Notes under the pieces: generated by a model
Databases searched by the model: none
What the model was told of the DNA's origin: nothing
Seen by the model: only the letters and a program-made list of their open reading frames with translations
Origin: Micromonospora sp. RHAY321
Lineage (GTDB): Bacteria > Actinomycetota > Actinomycetes > Mycobacteriales > Micromonosporaceae
DNA: 64,000 nucleotides
Assembly (NCBI RefSeq): GCF_023896955.1
Contig: NZ_JAMHIW010000001.1
Coordinates: 897,330 to 961,329 of the forward strand
Reading direction: 5' to 3'
Shown here: positions 17,920 through 26,901 of the stretch, one piece after another
Numbering within the stretch: the first letter of the stretch is position 1
Layout: each line of letters opens with the position of its first letter
Translations under genes and position numbers: made by a program

Positions 17920-19182
17920 ATGACCTCCGCTCCGACCACGACCGCTCCCGTCGACGCGAAAGGCCGCTGGCCCCGCTCCTTCCAGCTGCTCTACGCCGCC
18001 GCGCTTGTCGACGGCATCGGCTTCCACGTCAGTCAGCTCGCCGTGCCGGTGCTCGCCGTGTCCCTCCTGGCGGCCACCCCCGGCCAGGTGGGGCTGCTGA
18101 GCGCGCTGAGCACCGCCGCCTTCCTGTTGATCGGCCTACCGGCCGGGGTCTGGGTCGATCGGTTGCCCCACCGTGCGGTGCTGGTCACCGCGGATCTGAG
18201 CCGGGCGGCGCTGGTCGCGTCCGTGCCCGTGGCGTGGTGGGCCGGTTGGCTGACGATTCCGCAGCTCTACCTCGTGGTACTGCTGACCGGGGTCGGCACC
18301 GTCTTCGCCGACGTGGCCGCGCAGAGTTACCTGCCGGAACTGGTTGGCCGGAGTCGCCTGGTGGCGGCGAACTCCCTGATGATGAGTACGAACGCGACGA
18401 TGCAGATCGCCGGACGAGGGCTCGGTGGGCTGGTCGTGGAGGCGCTCACCGCACCGGTCGCGGTCGTGGTGGACGCGGTCACCTTCGCGGTCTCCGGGGC
18501 GATCCTGGCGCGGATCCGTACCGACGCGTCCCGCCGGCTTCCGCCCCGGGCGACGGGCGGCTTCGCCCGACAGCTCGGCGCCGGCGTCCGGCACGTCTTC
18601 GCCAGCCCGCTGCTGCGCCCACTCGCCCTCTCGACCGCGAGCATCAACCTGACCATGCAGCTCACCACGACCATGCTGCCGGTGGTCTTCCTGCGCGAGC
18701 TGGGGCTGGGTGCAGCCGCTCTCGGCCTCTTCCTGGGCGCGGGTGGGATCGGCGCCCTCCTCGGCGCGCTGACCGCGCGCCCGCTCGCCGAGCGGATCGG
18801 TCACGGCCGCGCGCTCTGGTTGCCCGGCCTGCTCGTCGCCCCGCTCGGCGGGCTGGTCGCGCTGATCGACGACGGACCGATGGTCTGGCTCGCCGCGTTC
18901 GGCTGGCTGGCGTTGGCCTGGCGGACCGGGATCGGCAACGTCGTCGGGGTGAGCCTGCGCCAGGGCACCACTCCGGACGCTCTGCTCGGGCGGATGAATG
19001 CCACCTTCCGGTTCCTTCTCACCGGGGCGCTCACCGTCGGCGCGGTGGCCGCCGGTCTACTCGGCCAGTACGTGGACGTCCGCACCACGCTGGTGGTCGG
19101 CGCAGTCGCCAACGGACTGACCTGGCTCCCGGTGTTCTGCTCACCTCTGCGGGCGCTGCACCGCCCACCCCCGACCGACTGA
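17920..19182 (+). CDS. MFS transporter (MFS_3/enterobactin-exporter-like)
   Basis: This is a 420-residue, 12-helix major facilitator transporter. The first loop motif GVWVDRLPHRAVL matches the MFS signature GxxxDRxGRR in degenerate form. Loop residues YLPELVGRSRLVAANSL are typical of the MFS_3 family, which includes EntS-like and macrolide exporters. ATG 17920 is chosen because the hydrophobic helices start within about 30 residues; the frame upstream overlaps the divergent regulator. Efflux of a small toxic molecule under control of the adjacent ArsR-type protein is the likely role; the substrate is unknown. Confidence 0.9.
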   Translation: MTSAPTTTAPVDAKGRWPRSFQLLYAAALVDGIGFHVSQLAVPVLAVSLLAATPGQVGLLSALSTAAFLLIGLPAGVWVDRLPHRAVLVTADLSRAALVASVPVAWWAGWLTIPQLYLVVLLTGVGTVFADVAAQSYLPELVGRSRLVAANSLMMSTNATMQIAGRGLGGLVVEALTAPVAVVVDAVTFAVSGAILARIRTDASRRLPPRATGGFARQLGAGVRHVFASPLLRPLALSTASINLTMQLTTTMLPVVFLRELGLGAAALGLFLGAGGIGALLGALTARPLAERIGHGRALWLPGLLVAPLGGLVALIDDGPMVWLAAFGWLALAWRTGIGNVVGVSLRQGTTPDALLGRMNATFRFLLTGALTVGAVAAGLLGQYVDVRTTLVVGAVANGLTWLPVFCSPLRALHRPPPTD

Positions 19183-19328
19183 TTCGCGCCGCCCACTCTG
19201 AGCTGGTGTTACATGTCCGTTACGTCCCGGCGAAGCGGCCGTTGCCCACCGGGACGACGGTCGCCAGCAGAGGGACACCGGCACCGCCGCCGCGACGTGG
19301 CCCCGAAACACTTCACGGAGGCACCACG

Positions 19329-19913
19329 ATGAGAATCAGGACCGCACTCACCGCGCTGGCGGTCGTACTCGCCGGGCTGGTCGCCGGCGCGAGCAACGGC
19401 GCCGCGGCGAGCACCACCACCACCACAGCGTCGACCTTGTCGCCGTACTGCGGGATCACCTGGGGCAGCGCGGACCGGACGGCCGGCGCGCTGAGCAGCG
19501 CCCCGCTCGTCGACGTACGCACCGGCCGACACGACTGCTACGACCGGGTGGTGTTCGAGTTCGCCGGCCCGGTCGACGGCTACTCGGTCGGCTACGGCGA
19601 GACGTGGACCGAGGGCGAGGGGCTGGCGCTGTCGCCGTACACGGCCGGAGGCGCCCTGCTGCGGGTCTCGCTGCGGGCCCCGGCGTACGACGACGCCCAC
19701 CTGGCCACCGTGCCGTACCGGGTCGGTGAGCACGCCGCGAACCTGCTGCGTTACCCGACGCTGCGCGACGTCGTCTTCGGCGGCAGCTTCGAGGGCTACA
19801 CCACCTTCGCCGTCGGCGTACGCGCGCGGCTGCCGTTCCGCACGTTCGTGCTGGCCGGCCCCGGTGGCCACAGCCGGATCGTCCTCGACGTGGCGCACCA
19901 ATGGCAGCAGTGA
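19329..19913 (+). CDS. Secreted AMIN-like domain protein
   Basis: This is a 194-residue secreted protein with a signal peptide (1-28, cleavage after GAAAS) and one AMIN-like beta-sandwich domain. Recognisable blocks are DCYDRVVFEF, VPYRVGEHA and HSRIVLDVAHQ at the C-terminus. AMIN-like domains bind peptidoglycan or position envelope proteins. The ATG follows GGAGGCACCAC. It lies immediately upstream of a two-component system and a GerMN lipoprotein on the same strand. That suggests an envelope-sensing locus, but a hairpin at 19920 separates it from the kinase genes. Confidence 0.8.
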   Translation: MRIRTALTALAVVLAGLVAGASNGAAASTTTTTASTLSPYCGITWGSADRTAGALSSAPLVDVRTGRHDCYDRVVFEFAGPVDGYSVGYGETWTEGEGLALSPYTAGGALLRVSLRAPAYDDAHLATVPYRVGEHAANLLRYPTLRDVVFGGSFEGYTTFAVGVRARLPFRTFVLAGPGGHSRIVLDVAHQWQQ

Positions 19914-19919
19914 CCGGCA

Positions 19920-19953
19920 CGGTGTCGGGGGCCCGCCCGGGTCCCCGACACCG
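19920..19953 (+). terminator. Terminator between AMIN-like gene and two-component system
   Basis: CGGTGTCGGGG and CCCCGACACCG form a perfect 11-bp stem around a G/C loop, starting 7 bases after the AMIN-like stop. It would end that transcript before the regulator gene. Confidence 0.7.
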
Positions 19954-20002
19954 ACCGTTCCGCCAGGGCTGCGCACCGTCGCGGCGGGTCTACCCTCAGG
20001 TC

Positions 20003-20683
20003 ATGGAGGGCCGCGTGCTGGTGGTCGAGGACGATGCCTCCATCCGGGAGGTCACCGCCCTCGGTCTGCGCCGCGCCGGCTTCCGGGTCGACACCGCCGT
20101 CGACGGGCGGCAGGCCCTGGCGGCGTGGCGCGCCCACCCGGTCGACCTGATCGTCCTCGACGTCATGCTGCCCGGCCTGGACGGCCTGGAGGTCTGCCGG
20201 GAGATCCGGCGCACCAGCCAGGTGCCGATCCTGATGGTGACCGCGCGCACCGACACGCTCGACGTGGTGGTCGGGTTGGAGTGCGGCGCGGACGACTACC
20301 TGCGCAAGCCGTTCGACCTGCCCGAGCTGGTGGCCCGGGTCCGCTCGGTGCTGCGCCGGGCGAGCGCGCCGGTCACCTCGGGCACCATCGAGGTGGGCAG
20401 CCTGGAGATCGACCCGGGCAGCTTCGTGGTACGCCGCGACGGCCGCGAGGTGCCGCTGACCGCCACCGAGTTCCGCCTGCTGCTGGAGCTGGCCCGCCGG
20501 CCGGGTCAGGTCTTCACCCGGGAACTGCTGCTGGACCTGGTCTGGAACCACAGCTTCCTGGGCGACTCGCGGCTCGTCGACGTGGCGGTGCAACGGCTGC
20601 GCGCCAAGGTCGAGGACGACCCGGCGCACCCTCGGCTGGTCCGCACGGTGCGCGGCGCCGGCTACAAGCTGTCCACGGGCTGA
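20003..20683 (+). CDS. OmpR-family response regulator
   Basis: This 226-residue response regulator has a receiver domain with acidic pocket VVEDD (Asp10, Asp11), phospho-acceptor Asp53 (VLDVMLPG) and Lys102 (YLRKPF). An OmpR-type winged helix follows (about 130-225), with the recognition segment DVAVQRLRAKVED and wing RTVRGAGYKL. ATG 20003 (MEGRVLVVED) fits the family. It is followed 13 bases later by its kinase. The pair resembles CseB/CseC of the actinobacterial cell-envelope stress pathway, but no sigma-factor gene is adjacent, so the same role is not assured. Confidence 0.94.
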   Translation: MEGRVLVVEDDASIREVTALGLRRAGFRVDTAVDGRQALAAWRAHPVDLIVLDVMLPGLDGLEVCREIRRTSQVPILMVTARTDTLDVVVGLECGADDYLRKPFDLPELVARVRSVLRRASAPVTSGTIEVGSLEIDPGSFVVRRDGREVPLTATEFRLLLELARRPGQVFTRELLLDLVWNHSFLGDSRLVDVAVQRLRAKVEDDPAHPRLVRTVRGAGYKLSTG

Positions 20684-20696
20684 CGGGAGGTCGGCC

Positions 20697-22166
20697 ATGG
20701 CCGGACGCGCGGTGTCCCCGGGCCGCCTGCGGCGCCGGCTGACGATCGCGTTCGTGCTGGTCGCCGGGGTCTCCGCCGGGCTGCTCGCCGGTGGTGCGGG
20801 TCTGCTGCTGCGGCAGTCCCGGATGGACGCGTCGCTGCACCAGGCCGCCGCCGACGCCCGCTACCAACTCGTCCTCGCCGGACAGTTCCTGCCGTTGACC
20901 GACCAGCGCAGCACCGACCTGCTGACCAGTTTCGAGGGCAGCGGCCGGCACGTGGTGCTCGTCGACGGCACGGCTCGGGCCTCGCACCCGGCGTACGCCC
21001 CGACGCTGGGCTCCCGCCTGCGCGCCACCGTCGCGGACGGACGGCTCGGCTACCAACGGTCCGCGCCGGCGGAGCGCCCCCGGCTGCTGGTGGTCGGCGG
21101 CCGTATCCCCGGCTCGTCCGCCGAGCTGTACGTGATCACGGTGGAGGACGACATCGCCGCCGACCTGGGTCAGCTGCGCAGCGCGCTGGTGGCCGGCTGG
21201 GTGCTCGTGGTGCTGCTCGCCGCCGGGGTGGGGCACCTGCTGGCCCGCCGCACGTTGGAGCCGGTGGGCCGGGCCAGCCGGGCCGCCCGGGCGCTCACCG
21301 AGGGCCTGCTCGCCACCCGCCTGCCGGTGCGGGGGCGGGACGAGTTCAGCGTGTGGGCGGCGTCGTTCAACGAGATGGCCGAGGCGCTGGAGTCGAAGAT
21401 CGCCGCGCTGTCGGCGGCGCAGGCCCGGGAGCGGCGCTTCACCGCCGACGTCGCGCACGAGCTGCGTACCCCGGTGACCGCGTTGGTGGCCGCGGCCTCG
21501 CTGCTGCGCGAGCACCTCGACCGGTTGCCCGACGACGCCCGCCCGGCCGCGCGGCTGCTGGTCGGCGACGTGGTCCGGCTGCGCCGCCTCGTCGAGGACC
21601 TGATGGAGATCTCCCGACTGGACGCCGGGCGGGACCGGCCCGACGTCGAGCCGGTCGACGCGCCGGCGCTGCTGCGCGCGATCGTCGCGGCCCGCGGCTG
21701 GTCGGAACGGGTGCTGGTCAGCGGTGACCCGGTGGCGTTGCGCACCGACCCACGCCGGCTGGAGCGGGTGCTGGCCAACCTGGTCGCCAACGCGGTCGAG
21801 CACGGCGGCGGCGAGATCCGGGCCACCGTGGCCGGGGCGGGACCACTGGTCGTCTTCGAGGTCACCGACCAGGGGCCGGGCATCCCGGCCGAGCACCTGT
21901 CGCGCCTGTTCGACCGGTTCCACAAGGTCGACCCGTCGCGTTCCGCGCCGGGCAGTGGGCTGGGGCTGGCCATCGCCCGGGAACACGCCGCCCTGCTCGG
22001 CGGGGTCCTGAGCGTGCGCAGCGAGCCGGGGGCCGGCACCCGGTTCCGGCTGGAGCTGCCCGCCGGTGGGCCTCAGCTCGGCGACGCCGCCCGCACGGAC
22101 GAGCAGGCCGTCGGGCAGATCGGGGACGGACACACCGCCGGCACGGCGGCGGGCGGTGCGGGATGA
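20697..22166 (+). CDS. Membrane sensor histidine kinase
   Basis: The 489-residue kinase has two membrane helices (about 15-37 and 163-183) around a 125-residue extracellular sensor, then HAMP, HisKA with VAHELRTP (His254) and HATPase (NLVANAVEHG, DQGPGI, GSGLGLAIA). The ATG follows GGGAGGT. It partners with the response regulator just upstream, and its stop codon overlaps the start of the following lipoprotein gene (ATGA). The three gene products are therefore made together and the lipoprotein may feed information to the sensor domain (inference). Confidence 0.94.
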   Translation: MAGRAVSPGRLRRRLTIAFVLVAGVSAGLLAGGAGLLLRQSRMDASLHQAAADARYQLVLAGQFLPLTDQRSTDLLTSFEGSGRHVVLVDGTARASHPAYAPTLGSRLRATVADGRLGYQRSAPAERPRLLVVGGRIPGSSAELYVITVEDDIAADLGQLRSALVAGWVLVVLLAAGVGHLLARRTLEPVGRASRAARALTEGLLATRLPVRGRDEFSVWAASFNEMAEALESKIAALSAAQARERRFTADVAHELRTPVTALVAAASLLREHLDRLPDDARPAARLLVGDVVRLRRLVEDLMEISRLDAGRDRPDVEPVDAPALLRAIVAARGWSERVLVSGDPVALRTDPRRLERVLANLVANAVEHGGGEIRATVAGAGPLVVFEVTDQGPGIPAEHLSRLFDRFHKVDPSRSAPGSGLGLAIAREHAALLGGVLSVRSEPGAGTRFRLELPAGGPQLGDAARTDEQAVGQIGDGHTAGTAAGGAG

Positions 22167-23065
22167 GCCGCCGCGGGGTGCTGACCGCACCGGTGCTCAT
22201 CACCGCGCTGCTCGTCGGCGGGTGCGGCACCCCCCGCTCCGGTGATCTCGGTCCCGCACCCACCGCGGCGCCGACGAGCGCCGCACCCACCGGGTCGCCG
22301 GACCCCACGCCCACCCCGCCGGTGAAACCGCCACCGTCACCCACCGGCAGCCCGGCCCGCCCGTCGGCACCGGTCAGCACCGGGACGCGCCAGCCGGCCA
22401 CCTTGACCATCGAGCTGTGGTACGTCCGGTCCGGGCGGCTCGCACCGACCCGGCGGACCCGGCCGGGCACCGTGGCGACGTCCCGACTGGCGCTGACCGA
22501 GCTGGCCGCCGGCCCCACCCCGGCGGAGTCCGCGACCGGGCTGGTCACCCTGCTCCCGGCCGGCGTCGAGGTCACCCGGATCACCGACGGCGTGGCGACG
22601 CTGCCGCCCGTCCCGTCCCCCGACGACCCGGCGGAGCATCGGCGGTTGCGTGAGGCGCAGGTGGTGTGGACCCTCACCCAGTTCCCCACCGTGCGGCAGG
22701 TCCGCTTCGGCGACGGTCCCCCGGTCGGCCGGGGCGACTACGACGACCTGCTGCCACCGATCGTGGTCACCGGCCCGGGCGTCGGCGAACGGGTCGACGC
22801 CCCGCTCACCGTCACCGGCACCGCCGACGTGTTCGAGGCCACCGTCAGCGTGCGGGTCCTGGACGCCGCCGGCCGGGAGGTGGCCACCGGCTTCGGCACC
22901 GCCAGCTGCGGCAGCGGCTGCCGGGGCACCTACCGCGTGGTGGTCGGCTGGCGCACGGCCCGGGAGCAGCGCGGCACCATCGAGGTGTACGAGGTGTCCG
23001 CGCGCGACGGCTCCCGGATCAACACGGTGAGCGTGCCGGTGACCCTCGCGCCCGCCGGAGGCTGA
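22163..23065 (+). CDS. GerMN-Gmad2 lipoprotein coupled to the sensor kinase
   Basis: The 300-residue lipoprotein has a lipobox (LLVGGCGT, Cys21), a Pro/Thr/Ser-rich stalk, a GerMN-like domain (about 80-185; TLTIELWYVRSGRL, LTELAAGPTPAE, VVWTLTQFPTVRQV) and a C-terminal Gmad2-type Ig fold (about 190-300; IVVTGPGVGERVDAPLTVTG). GerMN domains occur in spore-germination and LpqB-type signalling proteins. LpqB modulates the MtrAB two-component system in mycobacteria, so a kinase-modulating role is reasonable here. The ATGA overlap with the kinase supports one operon. Confidence 0.85.
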   Translation: MSRRGVLTAPVLITALLVGGCGTPRSGDLGPAPTAAPTSAAPTGSPDPTPTPPVKPPPSPTGSPARPSAPVSTGTRQPATLTIELWYVRSGRLAPTRRTRPGTVATSRLALTELAAGPTPAESATGLVTLLPAGVEVTRITDGVATLPPVPSPDDPAEHRRLREAQVVWTLTQFPTVRQVRFGDGPPVGRGDYDDLLPPIVVTGPGVGERVDAPLTVTGTADVFEATVSVRVLDAAGREVATGFGTASCGSGCRGTYRVVVGWRTAREQRGTIEVYEVSARDGSRINTVSVPVTLAPAGG

Positions 23066-23095
23066 GCGGCGAGTTCACCTGCCGGACATGGGAGA

Positions 23096-23190
23096 GAAAC
23101 GTAATCGTTTCGTCCACCCGGTGCGACGCAACTCATAAAAGCCTGCACGATGTCCCCGTCGCGAACTAGGGTCAGTACGACATCGTTTCG
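23096..23190 (+). promoter_or_regulatory. TetR operator candidates (CGTTTCG sites)
   Basis: GAAACG-TAAT-CGTTTC is a perfect inverted repeat at 23096-23111. Its right half, ATCGTTTCG, recurs exactly at 23182-23190, 13 bases before the TetR start. Both lie in the only intergenic space of this locus, so they are likely autoregulatory sites. Confidence 0.5.
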
Positions 23191-23202
23191 CGGGGGGTCG
23201 AG

Positions 23203-23832
23203 ATGCTGGGCGGTCAACAGGTGGGGTCGGGTGCCGGGGTTCCGGCCGCCCGGGGTGCTCGCTGCACCGATCCGGACCTGTTCGCCGTGGTCATCGACCT
23301 GCTGCGCGAGGTCGGCTACGACCGGCTGACCATCGACGCGGTCGCCGCCCGGGCCCATGTCAGCAAGGCCACCATCTACCGGCGCTGGGACGGCAAGGTC
23401 GAGCTGGTCGCCGCCGCCCTGCGGGAACGACACGTCGGCGTGTTCAACCCGCCGGACACCGGCTCGCTGCGCGGCGACCTCATCGAGCTGCTGCGCGGCA
23501 CCGCCGCCATCTGCGTCGCCGACTGTGACCTGATGCAGGCGTTGACGTTCGCCATGCGGACCAGCCCCGAGCTGGAACGCCTGGTCCGTCACCAGTTGCT
23601 GCCCGCCGGTCGGGTGGCCAGCACCGCCATCCTCGTCCGCGCCGCCGCCCGGGGGGAGATCCCACCCGAGGCCGGCGAACGGGAGCTGTTCCACGACCTG
23701 GCACCCGCACTGACCCTGTCCCGCGTGCTCGCGCACGGCCTACCGGCCGACGACGCGTTCCTCACCCAGGTCGTCGACGAGGTGCTGATCCCGGTCCTCC
23801 GCTACTGCCCCGACGGCCCCTCCCAGCTCTGA
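23203..23832 (+). CDS. TetR-family transcriptional regulator
   Basis: This is a 209-residue TetR repressor. The N-terminal helix-turn-helix reads LTIDAVAARAHVSKATIYRRW (about 44-64); the rest is the helical ligand-binding domain, with a TetR_C-like segment (DCDLMQALTFAMRTSPELERLV). It has a long 25-residue N-terminal extension before the DNA-binding fold. The start follows a GGGGGG tract. The gene is 39 bases upstream of a DHA2-type exporter on the same strand, so the two form a drug-responsive operon, with repression expected at the CGTTTCG sites. Confidence 0.92.
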   Translation: MLGGQQVGSGAGVPAARGARCTDPDLFAVVIDLLREVGYDRLTIDAVAARAHVSKATIYRRWDGKVELVAAALRERHVGVFNPPDTGSLRGDLIELLRGTAAICVADCDLMQALTFAMRTSPELERLVRHQLLPAGRVASTAILVRAAARGEIPPEAGERELFHDLAPALTLSRVLAHGLPADDAFLTQVVDEVLIPVLRYCPDGPSQL

Positions 23833-23871
23833 CCCACCGACGTACCACGTACGCACACGGAAGGCTTCACC

Positions 23872-25365
23872 ATGCCCGGAACCACCTCGACCGCTCCCGG
23901 CGCGCCCGGCGCGGGGACGTCGACAGGAGCGCCGCACCCGCAGCGCTGGATCGCCCTGGCGGTCATCGCGGTCTCGCAGCTGATGGTGGTCCTGGACGCC
24001 ACCATCGTGAACATCGCCCTGCCGCAGGCCCAGGCGGACCTGGGGATCAGCGACGCGAACCGGCAGTGGGTGATCACCGCCTACACGCTGGCGTTCGGTG
24101 GCCTGCTGCTGCTCGGTGGCCGGATCGCCGACTACTGGGGGCGTAAGCGGACCTTCATCGTCGGCATGACCGGTTTCGCGCTCGCGTCCGCGATCGGCGG
24201 CCTGGCCACCAACGGCGAGATGCTCTTCGCCGCCCGCGCCCTGCAGGGCGCCTTCGGCGCGCTGCTCGCCCCGGCCGCGCTGGCCCTGCTCACCGTCCTG
24301 TTCACCGAGGCCACCGAGCGGGCCAAGGCGTTCGCCGTGTACGGCGCGATCGCCGGCGGCGGCTCCGCCGTCGGCCTGCTGCTCGGCGGTGTGCTCACCG
24401 AGTACGCCGACTGGCGCTGGTGCCTGCTGGTCAACATCCCGGTCGCCGCGATCGCCATCGCCTTCGCGCTCCCGCTGGTGCCGGAGAGCCGGGCCCACGG
24501 CAACACCCGCTACGACGTGCCCGGCGCGGTGGTCGTCACCGCCGGTCTGGTCTCCCTGGTGTACGGCTTCACGAAGGCCGCCGAGGACGGCTGGGACGCC
24601 ACCGCGACGCTCGGTTTCATCGCCGCCGGCGTGGTGCTGCTCGCCGCCTTCGTGGTGATCGAGCTGCGCTCCAACCACCCGCTGCTACCGCTGCGGATCA
24701 TCCTGGACCGCAACCGCGGTGGGGCGTACCTCGCCTCCACGCTCATCGGCGCGGGCCTGTTCGGCGCGTTCCTCTTCCTGACCTTCTACTTCCAGGTGGT
24801 GCTGCAGTACAAGCCCCTGGAGGCCGGGCTCGCCTCGCTGCCGGTCACCGCCGGCGTGCTGATCGCCGCGGGTGGCGCCAGCCAGTTGATGCCCCGGGTG
24901 GGCGCCAAGCCGCTGATGGTCGGCGGCTCCGTGCTCGCCGCCGTGGCGATGCTGGTGCTGACCCAGATCGACGTGGACACGTCGTTCCTCACCCTTCTGC
25001 TGCCCGCCCAGGTCATCCTCGGCATGGGTCTCGGCTTCACGTTCGTGCCGCTGTCCAGCCTGGCTCTGGTCGGGGTACCGGAACACGACGCGGGTGCGGC
25101 CAGCGCGACGCTCAACGCCACCCAGCAGATCGGTGGCTCGCTGGGCACCGCGCTGCTGAACACCATGTACACCAGCGCGGTCGCCGCGTACCTGGTCGGT
25201 CGGGCACCGAACCCGGTCAACCAGATCGAAGCTCTGGTGCACGGTTACCGCGTGGCCTTCGCCTGGGGCGCGGCCCTGATCGTGCTCGCCGGACTGGCCA
25301 CCCTGATCCTGATCAAGGTGCGCAAGGAGGACATCCCGAGCGGCAACGCCGTACACATGGGCTGA
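23872..25365 (+). CDS. DHA2-family multidrug MFS exporter
   Basis: This 497-residue transporter has about 14 membrane helices and is of the EmrB/QacA type. Diagnostic motifs are LDATIVNIALPQAQ in helix 1 and GGRIADYWGRKRTF in the first cytoplasmic loop. The motif-C-like GGGSAVGLLLGGVLTEYADW, typical of antiporters, is also present. It is expected to expel drugs in exchange for protons. The start ATG follows GGAAGG. It is paired with the TetR gene upstream and ends at a strong terminator. Confidence 0.93.
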   Translation: MPGTTSTAPGAPGAGTSTGAPHPQRWIALAVIAVSQLMVVLDATIVNIALPQAQADLGISDANRQWVITAYTLAFGGLLLLGGRIADYWGRKRTFIVGMTGFALASAIGGLATNGEMLFAARALQGAFGALLAPAALALLTVLFTEATERAKAFAVYGAIAGGGSAVGLLLGGVLTEYADWRWCLLVNIPVAAIAIAFALPLVPESRAHGNTRYDVPGAVVVTAGLVSLVYGFTKAAEDGWDATATLGFIAAGVVLLAAFVVIELRSNHPLLPLRIILDRNRGGAYLASTLIGAGLFGAFLFLTFYFQVVLQYKPLEAGLASLPVTAGVLIAAGGASQLMPRVGAKPLMVGGSVLAAVAMLVLTQIDVDTSFLTLLLPAQVILGMGLGFTFVPLSSLALVGVPEHDAGAASATLNATQQIGGSLGTALLNTMYTSAVAAYLVGRAPNPVNQIEALVHGYRVAFAWGAALIVLAGLATLILIKVRKEDIPSGNAVHMG

Positions 25366-25380
25366 ACTGACCGCGCCGCC

Positions 25381-25420
25381 GCCGGCCGACCCGCTCCCGA
25401 CCGGGAGCGGACCGGCCGGC
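25381..25420 (+). terminator. Nested perfect hairpin after the exporter gene
   Basis: GCCGGCCG-AC-CCGCTCCCG pairs completely with CGGGAGCGG-AC-CGGCCGGC; each arm is 19 bases and the loop is AC only. The hairpin begins 16 bases past the exporter stop. Confidence 0.8.
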
Positions 25421-25472
25421 GGCCGCGTCCGGTAGCGTCCCCACCATCGCCGAGAATCCGTTGAGGAGACAC

Positions 25473-26264
25473 ATGTCCACGGCTGCCGATCAGATCATCA
25501 CCGTTCTGCGCGCGGGCCACGAGGAGCTCGCCGCCCTCGTCCGGGACCTCAAGGAGGACGACCTTCTTCTGCCGTCCGGCGCCAGCGAGTGGCAGGTGTC
25601 GCAGGTGCTCAGCCACCTGGGCAGCGGCGCGGAGATCAATCTCGCGTCCCTGACCGCCGCCCGGACCGGCGGACCCGCCCCGGACGGTGACTTCAACCGC
25701 GGTGTCTGGCAGCGCTGGGACGCCATGTCCCCGGCCGAGCACGCCGCCGGGTTCCTCGCCGCCAACGAGCGCCTCGTCGCGGCCTACGAGGCGCTGGACG
25801 CCGAGACCCGTGCGTCGCTGCGGATCGACCTCGGTTTCCTGCCGGAGCCGGTCGACGTCGCCACGGCGGGCCGGTTCCGGCTCAGCGAGTTCGCCCTGCA
25901 CCAGTGGGACGTCGAGGTGGCGTTCAACCCGTTCGCGGCGGTGACGCCGCAGGCGGTGCCGCTGCTGCTCGACCATGTCGGCGGCATGCTGGGCTGGACC
26001 GGCCGCCCGCAGGAGCTGGCTGGTCGGGAGGCCACGCTGCTGCTCCGCCTGTGGGAGCCCGAGCGGACGTACGGGCTGCGGCTGGGCGAGCGGATCGAGC
26101 TGACCGACGTGCCGGAGCAGCCCGACGGTGAGCTGACCGCCCCGGCCGAGGCGTGGCTGCGGCTCGCGGTCGGCCGGCTCGGGCCCGCGCACACCCCGGA
26201 CGCGGTGCGGGTGACCGGCCCGGTGAGCCTGGACGACCTGCGCCGGGTCTTCGCCGGCTTCTGA
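25473..26264 (+). CDS. Maleylpyruvate-isomerase-family mycothiol-dependent enzyme
   Basis: The 263-residue protein has the DinB-like four-helix N-terminus of mycothiol-dependent maleylpyruvate isomerases (SEWQVSQVLSHLGSGAEI, with the metal-site His). A further conserved region, FALHQWDVEVAF, supplies another candidate metal ligand, and an SCP-2-like C-terminal domain follows. These enzymes use mycothiol in detoxification or ring-cleavage pathways. The exact reaction cannot be told from sequence. ATG 25473 (MSTAADQ) follows TTGAGGAGAC. No catabolic genes are adjacent, so a general thiol-transfer role is as likely as isomerisation. Confidence 0.82.
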   Translation: MSTAADQIITVLRAGHEELAALVRDLKEDDLLLPSGASEWQVSQVLSHLGSGAEINLASLTAARTGGPAPDGDFNRGVWQRWDAMSPAEHAAGFLAANERLVAAYEALDAETRASLRIDLGFLPEPVDVATAGRFRLSEFALHQWDVEVAFNPFAAVTPQAVPLLLDHVGGMLGWTGRPQELAGREATLLLRLWEPERTYGLRLGERIELTDVPEQPDGELTAPAEAWLRLAVGRLGPAHTPDAVRVTGPVSLDDLRRVFAGF

Positions 26265-26285
26265 CGGCCTGGCCGCGCCCGCCGC

Positions 26286-26864
26286 TCAGCGGGCCGGCAG
26301 CGTACCGGGCCGGCTCCCGGCCGAGCGGGCCCGGTACGCGGCGACGTTCGCGCGGTTGCCGCAGAACTCGTACGAGTGCCAGCGACGGCTGCGGTTGCGG
26401 CTCGTGTCGTAGAACACGACGCGGCAGTCCTCGTTGGCGCAGAGCCGCAGCCTCGACCAGTTGCCCTCGGTGACGAGCGCGGCCACGGATTGAACGATCT
26501 CGCCGACCACCGGGTCGCCGGTGACCTGGCGCAGCTCCGCGTGGCCCGGAGCGCTGAAGTCCTGGCGGAAGGTGATGGACGCCGTGCGCCCGGCGAGCGC
26601 GGCCCAGTGCCCGGCGGAATCGGTGCGGTCCGCCGGGTCCACGAGGTCGAGCAGGTCGGCGCGTACGGCACGGACCAGGTCCAGCCGCTGTGGGGACGGC
26701 ACCCCCTCCTGCCCGAAGGGCAGCAGCACGGCGGCCGCCTGCTCCGCGGTGTCGAGCTGGTCCGGGGAGAACGGGTACGAGCGCGAGTTGAGAAGGTCCA
26801 CCACGGCCGCCGCTCGGGCCGGAACGGAGCCGTCGTCGCCGGTGCGCGCGGTGCTGGTCGCCAT
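26286..26864 (-). CDS. CGNR zinc-finger transcription factor
   Basis: This 192-residue regulator has an ABATE-type N-terminal domain (about 15-135) and a C-terminal CGNR zinc finger. The finger reads LCANEDCRVVFYDTS followed by RWHSYEFCGNRANVAAYRAR, so the zinc ligands are visible. ATG 26864 (MATSTART) is used because CTGAGG lies just upstream. The gene is divergent from two oxidoreductase genes; the 132-base gap holds three CCATTAC motifs. Local control of those dehydrogenases, probably in response to a stress or carbonyl compound, is the natural reading. The ligand is unknown. Confidence 0.88.
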   Translation of the reverse strand: MATSTARTGDDGSVPARAAAVVDLLNSRSYPFSPDQLDTAEQAAAVLLPFGQEGVPSPQRLDLVRAVRADLLDLVDPADRTDSAGHWAALAGRTASITFRQDFSAPGHAELRQVTGDPVVGEIVQSVAALVTEGNWSRLRLCANEDCRVVFYDTSRNRSRRWHSYEFCGNRANVAAYRARSAGSRPGTLPAR

Positions 26865-26901
26865 GGGCCTCAGCATACGTCGCAGAGGTAAAACTCGAAC
26901 A

